A stretch of DNA of 17,822 nucleotides from contig JAHJQH010000018.1 of assembly GCA_018819375.1 (NCBI GenBank), positions 1 through 17,822 on the forward strand. The letters are read 5' to 3'. A program made the translations under genes and the position numbers. How positions within the stretch are numbered: the stretch's first letter is position 1; every line of letters begins with the position of its first letter. This stretch comes from Nanobdellota archaeon (GTDB lineage: Archaea; Nanobdellota; Nanobdellia; SCGC-AAA011-G17; GW2011-AR20). Positions 13,186-17,822 of this stretch are shown here, piece by piece. Below the pieces are notes generated by a model. The model was not told the origin of the DNA, did not search any database, and worked only from the letters and a program-made list of their open reading frames with translations.

Positions 13186-14442
13186 AAAAACTACATCAAC
13201 CTGAAATACAATCCGACAAAGAATGACTTGATAGCAGAGTATTATTTGGAGCCGAACAAAATCTCCCTTCCAGAAGCTGCAACAAACATAGCAGGGGAAT
13301 CATCAATAGATTCCTGGTCTGACCTGAAAACCCTTAGCTCAAGAATAGTAAGACAGCTTAGACCAAATGTCTTCTCAATAAACAAAAAAACAAAAATCAT
13401 AAAAATCGCTTATCCGCAGGAACTTTTTGAGCAGGGCAATATGCCACAGATTCTTTCATCAATAGCAGGAAACATTTTTGGCATAAAACTTGCAAAAAAT
13501 CTACGGCTTCTTGACCTTTCCTTTCCAAAAAAACTCGCATCATCTTTTCAAGGTCCTTATTTGGGAATTCAAGGTATAAGAAACCTCACAAAGGTAAAAA
13601 ACAGGTTTTTCATAGGCACAATCATAAAACCCAAACTAGGACTAAGCCCAAAACAACACGCAGACCTTGCATACAAATGCTGGTTAAATGGTTTGGATGT
13701 AGTCAAGGATGACGAAAATCTATCATCTATGCAATTCAACAATTTCTATGAAAGAATAAAACTGACAGTTCAGGCAAAGTTCAAGGCAGAAGACAAGACA
13801 GGTGAAAAAAAACTCTATATGCCAAACACAACTTCAGAATCAAGAGAGATGATAAAAAGAGCAGAGTATGTTAAGAAACAAGGCAATGAGTTTGCAATGA
13901 TAGACATTCTAACAGCAGGTTTTTCAGCACTGCAAACATTAAGAGAATCAAATCTGAAATTAGGCATACACGCGCACAGGGCAATGCACGCAGCATTCAC
14001 CAAAAACCCAAAACACGGAATCTCAATGAGGGTAATAGGGGAGATATCAAGACTCATAGGTGTTGACACTCTCCACATAGGTGCATTTGGAAAAATGACA
14101 GGAACAAAAAACGAAATCCTAAACACCGAAATAGAGATAGAATCAGACTTCATTCCTGCAAAAGCAGACATCTTAGAGCAGGACTGGCACGGAAAAAAAC
14201 CAGTACTCGCAGTTGCATCAGGAGGACTTTATCCAGCACTTCTTGAGAAGATATACCCCAAAATGGGCAACAATGTCCTCTACCAATTCGGAGCAGGTGT
14301 CCACGCACACAGGCACGGAACAGAAGCAGGAGCAAGAGCAGTCAGGCAGGCAGCAGAAGCAATAATGAATCACACCCCCTTAAAAACACACGCAAAAAAA
14401 CACAAGGAACTCGCAGTAGCCCTACACCAATGGAGGGGTTAA
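13174..14442 (+). CDS. rbcL: RuBisCO large subunit, archaeal form III-like
   Basis: About 422 aa. It carboxylates ribulose-1,5-bisphosphate to two 3-phosphoglycerates, closing AMP salvage into glycolysis. Active-site residues are present: E42, N100, IIKPKLGLS (K152 and K154), VVKDDE (carbamylated-type K178, D180, E181), HAHRAMHA (H265, H267, R268), H301, loop 6 K307 and ASGG (S349). So it should be a true RuBisCO, not a RuBisCO-like protein. Two deviations stand out: loop 6 reads HIGAFGKMTG, one residue shorter than plant HSGTVVGKLEG, and the phosphate loop reads FGAGVHAHR where FGGGxxGHP is usual. No small subunit is visible. The start is uncertain (GTG 13174 or ATA 13183). Confidence 0.92.
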   Translation: MINIKNYINLKYNPTKNDLIAEYYLEPNKISLPEAATNIAGESSIDSWSDLKTLSSRIVRQLRPNVFSINKKTKIIKIAYPQELFEQGNMPQILSSIAGNIFGIKLAKNLRLLDLSFPKKLASSFQGPYLGIQGIRNLTKVKNRFFIGTIIKPKLGLSPKQHADLAYKCWLNGLDVVKDDENLSSMQFNNFYERIKLTVQAKFKAEDKTGEKKLYMPNTTSESREMIKRAEYVKKQGNEFAMIDILTAGFSALQTLRESNLKLGIHAHRAMHAAFTKNPKHGISMRVIGEISRLIGVDTLHIGAFGKMTGTKNEILNTEIEIESDFIPAKADILEQDWHGKKPVLAVASGGLYPALLEKIYPKMGNNVLYQFGAGVHAHRHGTEAGARAVRQAAEAIMNHTPLKTHAKKHKELAVALHQWRG

Positions 14443-14450
14443 AGATAATA

Positions 14451-14552
14451 CTAACAAGAATGATTTTTTTCATCTGCATGCAAAAAAGGAGTTATCCTAA
14501 CTAACAATCCATCAGGAATTTTTATATTCCTTAAAAAATCTGCAAGTTCCAT
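14451..14552 (-). CDS. Candidate 33-aa small protein downstream of dph6
   Basis: This fills most of the 141-bp gap between RuBisCO and dph6. It begins MELADFLRNIKIPDG and continues LLVRITPFLHADEKNHSC before a stop. It has protein-like composition, and AGGTGAT lies about ten bases upstream. A TATA-like TTTATATTTTT (about 14570-14580), next to the end of dph6, lies about 25 bp before the ATG. An in-frame ATG at 14564 overlaps the SD. No family recognised; it could also be a gene remnant. Confidence 0.4.
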   Translation of the reverse strand: MELADFLRNIKIPDGLLVRITPFLHADEKNHSC

Positions 14553-14583
14553 ACAAATAAACATCACCTAAAAATATAAAAAA

Positions 14584-15261
14584 CTAACCTTTCCCAGTCA
14601 ACCCAATCTTCTTGATTATCAAATTCCCAGAAAACTCAGAATCCATTTTTTTTTCATCCTTCATAATCTTTAATCCTCTTTTGAACAGAGGGCATTCCAA
14701 CACCACACTCTCATACTCCCCACCCTCACCAGCAATATGAATTCTTTTTCTCCCTAACTCCTCAACTGCTTTTTCATCAATCACCTTACCAAGCCAATTC
14801 TCATCCAAGCCATCAGCAGCAACTTTCACGACTACGACCTTAAACTTGTTCTTAATCATCTGATGCATATACTCTCCCTCACTCCACCCCCACATTGGAG
14901 AAAAAACCCCAACACTAAGTTCACGACAAATCTTCTTCACTCTCTCAAACTGGTAATTGGAACTAATTGCACCAACACAAACACCCTCAATATCATACTT
15001 TTTCTTTGCCTCATCAATAGCCCTCTTCAAATCAATCAATTCCAACTCCTTCTTTCCCTTGCTTTTTTTAACAAGAAGAGGCACATCCATCACTTCAGCC
15101 TGTTTGTTAATAACATTTATGTTAACCGGATGATACATATAAGAATCAGGATTTTCAGAAATAACACTTATCAAACACCCTAATTCATATCCTTTCTGCA
15201 CAGCCATCCAAGCAGCAAACACGCTGTCCTTCCCACCACTAAACAAAACCCCAAGTTTCAT
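14584..15261 (-). CDS. dph6: Diphthine--ammonia ligase (Dph6-type, ATP-PPase fold)
   Basis: A 225-aa enzyme that amidates diphthine on elongation factor 2, the last step of diphthamide synthesis in archaea and eukaryotes. The PP-loop FSGGKDS (7-13) binds ATP. GVCVGAISSNYQFERV (93-108), SPMWGWSEGEYM (121-132) and IAGEGGEYESVVLECPLF (176-193) are the family's conserved blocks. Length matches archaeal members. A TATA-like TTTTTTAAATTC about 26 bp before the ATG suggests its own leaderless promoter, overlapping the end of the upstream gene. The name fits well by motif; related ATP-binding domain proteins of unknown role are the alternative. Confidence 0.88.
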   Translation of the reverse strand: MKLGVLFSGGKDSVFAAWMAVQKGYELGCLISVISENPDSYMYHPVNINVINKQAEVMDVPLLVKKSKGKKELELIDLKRAIDEAKKKYDIEGVCVGAISSNYQFERVKKICRELSVGVFSPMWGWSEGEYMHQMIKNKFKVVVVKVAADGLDENWLGKVIDEKAVEELGRKRIHIAGEGGEYESVVLECPLFKRGLKIMKDEKKMDSEFSGNLIIKKIGLTGKG

Positions 15262-15292
15262 AGCAACAAAGAAAAAACAAGAATTTAAAAAA

Positions 15293-15943
15293 CTAACCTT
15301 TGGTCAAACAAGAGGACAATCCATCTCTCTTAAGGGTCTCGTAAAACTTAACATGAATATCAATAATATCCATGTCCTGTATTCTCTTAATTTTCTGATT
15401 AACACCGACCAGAGAATGCCTGTAACAATCTCCTAACCCCCCAAGCATTCTAGAACTAAACATATGAACGAGGTACGGAAAAAACAAATCACCATCCCCT
15501 CCTTCTTTCCAGAATACTTCCTTATAGTTTGAACCACCAATTACACTCTTCATCATTTTCCTGCTTAATTCAATAGAAAAATCTTTGTCATAATAATTAT
15601 TTTCTGATTCTAATATCTTAAATTCAAAACTCTCTTTTTTTATTCCTGTGCCAAGCTCAAGTACTTTTGGATCAGCAATAGGAGAACCTATCCTCAGGCA
15701 TTGTTCAATCCAATACTCTTCCCCTTTTTTCTTAAAGGTGGTGAAAGAATATTCTCCCTCTGAAAAAAGACAGGAATACTTTTCTTCCAAAATACGGCTG
15801 CCTAAACCAACCCACACAATAGAATCATCAAATGTGTATAGCGGGTCATTAATATATATGGAGGGGTCAATAGGAAGGATAAAAAAATATAATCTCTCCA
15901 AAGATTCTCTCAACTGACTAATCTCTTTCTTATTTATTCCCAT
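15293..15943 (-). CDS. Hypothetical protein, 216 aa
   Basis: Not recognised. It is a soluble-looking, mixed alpha/beta protein with many aromatic residues. Segments include SIVWVGLGSRILEEKYSCLF, a charged middle (FEFKILESENNYYDKDF) and a C-terminal region with Gly and Cys (RMLGGLGDCYRHSLVGVNQK). No signal peptide, membrane span or clear catalytic motif is visible. A TATA-like TTTTTATGTTTT near 15964-15975 lies about 26 bp before the ATG. It ends 31 bp before dph6, which has its own likely promoter, so the two need not be linked in function. Confidence 0.6.
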   Translation of the reverse strand: MGINKKEISQLRESLERLYFFILPIDPSIYINDPLYTFDDSIVWVGLGSRILEEKYSCLFSEGEYSFTTFKKKGEEYWIEQCLRIGSPIADPKVLELGTGIKKESFEFKILESENNYYDKDFSIELSRKMMKSVIGGSNYKEVFWKEGGDGDLFFPYLVHMFSSRMLGGLGDCYRHSLVGVNQKIKRIQDMDIIDIHVKFYETLKRDGLSSCLTKG

Positions 15944-15995
15944 AGATATTAGTAATAAACTAAAACATAAAAACCTACTCTTTTTTCACCTCAAC

Positions 15996-16024
15996 ACCTT
16001 TGTGAGAACGCAGCGAACAAAGGT
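15996..16024. other. Stem-loop or operator-like inverted repeat
   Basis: ACCTTTGT (15996-16003) and ACAAAGGT (16017-16024) form a perfect 8-bp inverted repeat around a 13-base, relatively GC-rich loop. It lies in the 89-bp gap downstream of the Cys-rich membrane protein and upstream of the 216-aa gene, both on the minus strand. No T-run follows, so it is not a classic intrinsic terminator. Confidence 0.4.
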
Positions 16025-16032
16025 CTGAAGGC

Positions 16033-16404
16033 TTATTCATAAACCTCAACACACCCCTTCCCTTCAACATACCTACAACCTGTAACATTAAACTCACCTA
16101 AACAATTGATTCCACAAAGCACAGGTTCATCACCAGATTCAATCTTTCCCTTGGAATCCCATCCTTCAAAGTAACAACCACAATCACACATATCCAGATG
16201 GCATTCTTTCACTTCACCAAAAAATACCATCTCCTCAGGAGACTCCCCTCCAAAAAGTTTAATGAACCCAAAAATAATAAAAGCAAAAATCAGGGCAACA
16301 AGAGAAGCTTTTAAGAACATCTTAAAGCCCTTCACAACTATCTTCATAACAACCAGCATAACAACCAACAACACGATTAAGATAATCAGCCACCACATCA
16401 TCAT
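16033..16404 (-). CDS. Small membrane protein with Cys-rich extracytoplasmic domain
   Basis: A 123-aa protein with two hydrophobic helices (about 4-25 and 33-51), then a soluble tail with eight cysteines (68, 73, 75, 77, 97, 101, 110, 118), including CDCGC. The cysteines could form disulphides outside the cell or bind metal; the spacing does not match a motif I know. Its ATG overlaps the stop of the RimK-like gene (ATGA), so it is the third gene of the rimB/rimK operon. A link to that modification system, for instance as substrate or membrane anchor, is possible but unproven. Confidence 0.6.
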   Translation of the reverse strand: MMMWWLIILIVLLVVMLVVMKIVVKGFKMFLKASLVALIFAFIIFGFIKLFGGESPEEMVFFGEVKECHLDMCDCGCYFEGWDSKGKIESGDEPVLCGINCLGEFNVTGCRYVEGKGCVEVYE

Positions 16405-17483
16405 TTATCCCCTCTTTTCATAATAATTCTGCCTTTCTTGACCTTCGCCAAAATCTCATCCTGATCCCTGAATTCGCTTAATTTGGTAAGGACTTCAGGA
16501 AGTTTTATTCTCCCAAACTTGACATCCAGATTCAGGATAAGGTCGTGGTTCTTGTCATCTCCTTCATTAATCTTAAACTCTTTCAGCATTCCATTATATC
16601 CCTCAGTTTTCTTTTTTTTCATAAACTCAATCGTGTTGTCATAAAGTGTTTTTGCAATCTCATCAGCAACATTCTTTTTTGTAACACTGGTTATCCCCTG
16701 AAGTCCAGGACTTATATTCACTTCAATAACACAGGCTCTTACTCCCTTAAGAATATCAATCGCACATATGTCAGCATCAATTGCTTTTGCACATTTGACT
16801 GCCATCTCTCGAATAGAATTATCAGGGGTAAACTTCTCTCCAACACCGCCAGAATGGATGTTTGCCCTCAAATCCCCTTTCACAGCCTTCCTCATCATGC
16901 ACGCGATAACCTTATCATTAGTTACAATGAGTCTTAGGTCAGTGGCACCAGTTTCAACATATTCCTGTATTATGTATGCCTGTTTAAAAACTTCCAGGGC
17001 ATCAAGTATGGAATTAGCACTCTCGGTAGAATCTGCAAAAAGAACACCTTTTCCGTGAGTTCCTCCAGGAATCTTGATAATGGCAGGATAATGGATTTGT
17101 TTGACAATCTTTTTTGCGGCATCAGTGGTAGCAGCTAAATAAGTCTTTGGAATTTTAATTCCATTTTTTTGAAGTTCAAGAAGAGTCAAATATTTGTTAT
17201 GGCCAATAGTGAAGCACTCTGGAGAGAGGGGCATATAAACATCCTGATTAAGGGCAGATGTGATTGACCTTAAAATCATTGCATACTTGTAGGACCCTCT
17301 GCAGTAAATACAATCATAATCCTTAATCTTCTTGCCTTCATACAACACTTCAACACCTTTGGATTCAGCATTGACTTCAATCTTTTTCAATCCAAGCATA
17401 TCTACTTCTGAAAAATACTTCTTTGCTTCATCAGCAATCATTTCACTGCTCTTGCTCTTTAAGCTTATGATGGCTAGTTTCAT
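16401..17483 (-). CDS. RimK-like ATP-grasp ligase
   Basis: A 360-aa ATP-grasp enzyme of the RimK/LysX/MptN group, which joins amino acids (often glutamate) to a carboxylate of a protein or small molecule with ATP. Seen: HNKYLTLLELQKNGIKIPKT (95-114), the Gly-rich ATP loop IIKIPGGTHGKGV (135-147), DLRLIVTND (182-190), DLRANIHSGG (204-213), and the metal-binding AIDIL (D243) and VIEVNISPG (E254, N256). About 295-360 is a C-terminal extension of unknown role. It overlaps the retropepsin-like gene upstream by ATGA, a pairing known for RimK and its protease partner in many genomes. The substrate is not determined by the sequence. Confidence 0.85.
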   Translation of the reverse strand: MKLAIISLKSKSSEMIADEAKKYFSEVDMLGLKKIEVNAESKGVEVLYEGKKIKDYDCIYCRGSYKYAMILRSITSALNQDVYMPLSPECFTIGHNKYLTLLELQKNGIKIPKTYLAATTDAAKKIVKQIHYPAIIKIPGGTHGKGVLFADSTESANSILDALEVFKQAYIIQEYVETGATDLRLIVTNDKVIACMMRKAVKGDLRANIHSGGVGEKFTPDNSIREMAVKCAKAIDADICAIDILKGVRACVIEVNISPGLQGITSVTKKNVADEIAKTLYDNTIEFMKKKKTEGYNGMLKEFKINEGDDKNHDLILNLDVKFGRIKLPEVLTKLSEFRDQDEILAKVKKGRIIMKRGDK

Positions 17484-17822
17484 TTTTTAGCAGGATGTTT
17501 TAATAGACTCGGGTCTATTAAGAAATTTTTCCTTAAGATATTCTGTCCAATCAAAACCTTATGCATCATCTTTTTTCTGTCAGTAACATTAAAACTGTAA
17601 CACATCTTCCTTCCCCTTATCTTGAAATGAATATTAATTACAGGTCTTACACCTCTCCCGCTGACACTTCTGACGCCCTTGTATCCGATAATAGGTCCTA
17701 ATCCCAGCTTAGCAGCCAAACGGACATCAATAGAACTTTTTGCAGCACCTGTGTCAATCTTTGCCTTGAAGACATTTCCTTTAATCTCTATGTTCTCAAC
17801 CAATCCAACAAGGGTCTTCCCC
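17480..17822 (-). CDS. Retropepsin-like aspartic protease (RimB-type), 5' end outside the window
   Basis: At least 113 residues. FKAKIDTGAAKSSID carries the DTGA catalytic motif of retropepsin-like proteases, and VLIGQNIL matches the conserved hydrophobic-Gly block near the end. This COG4067-like family is often labelled ATP-dependent zinc protease and accompanies RimK ligases; it may remove or trim the residues RimK adds (family context, inference). The frame is open to the window edge and reads GKTLVG before LVENIEI, which fits the usual N-terminus. The real start therefore lies beyond the window and the in-frame TTG at 17803 is unlikely to be it. Confidence 0.8.
   Translation of the reverse strand, partial: GKTLVGLVENIEIKGNVFKAKIDTGAAKSSIDVRLAAKLGLGPIIGYKGVRSVSGRGVRPVINIHFKIRGRKMCYSFNVTDRKKMMHKVLIGQNILRKNFLIDPSLLKHPAKK

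Noticed and set aside
13174..14442. RuBisCO-like protein (form IV) instead of RuBisCO
   Set aside because: The catalytic lysines, carbamylation KDDE motif and His residues are all present.

Overview
The window looks like part of a low-GC DPANN-type archaeal genome, most likely near Woesearchaeota or Pacearchaeota (inference, no marker gene seen). The support is a form III-like RuBisCO, a ribose-1,5-bisphosphate isomerase, a Dph6-type diphthamide enzyme, Lrp-family regulation, and A/T-rich TATA boxes about 26 bp upstream of many starts, which suggests leaderless transcripts. Shine-Dalgarno (SD) sites appear at internal operon genes.

Layout. 1-308 has no confident gene. 331-1651 is a two-gene winged-helix plus nucleotidyltransferase module resembling AbiE-type toxin-antitoxin pairs, behind a perfect palindrome. 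1687-5786 (minus) is a three-gene block: a 451-aa unknown, a 211-aa charged unknown and a 605-aa xylose-isomerase-like TIM barrel with a large insertion, with two small or broken reading frames between them.

5876-9426 is the most interesting region. Four tandem, homologous peptide genes of 20-23 codons (7999-8306, minus) lie directly upstream of a B12-binding radical SAM enzyme with a PqqD-like C-terminal domain (5876-7927). A divergent, internally duplicated Lrp/AsnC regulator (8428-9426) faces them. I read this as a compact, probably undescribed RiPP (ribosomally made, modified peptide) system. The peptides share a Y-F-[V/T]-L motif and a [C/Y]-E-x-x-x-E tail, and the first two differ at synonymous codon positions.

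9423-14442 carries lspA, an unknown gene, and most of the archaeal AMP/nucleoside salvage route: ribose-1,5-bisphosphate isomerase, a HAD phosphatase and RuBisCO. AMP phosphorylase is not in the window. A second winged-helix/nucleotidyltransferase module (11941-13120), with a palindrome of the same geometry as the first, is wedged between the HAD gene and RuBisCO. The isomerase and RuBisCO genes lack an AUG start and share the initiation block GAGGTGATTAACAT.

14451-17822 (all minus) holds a possible 33-aa gene, dph6, an unknown 216-aa gene, and an operon of retropepsin-like protease (cut by the right edge), RimK-like ATP-grasp ligase and a Cys-rich two-helix membrane protein, joined by ATGA overlaps. 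No tRNA, rRNA, CRISPR array or transposase was recognised.
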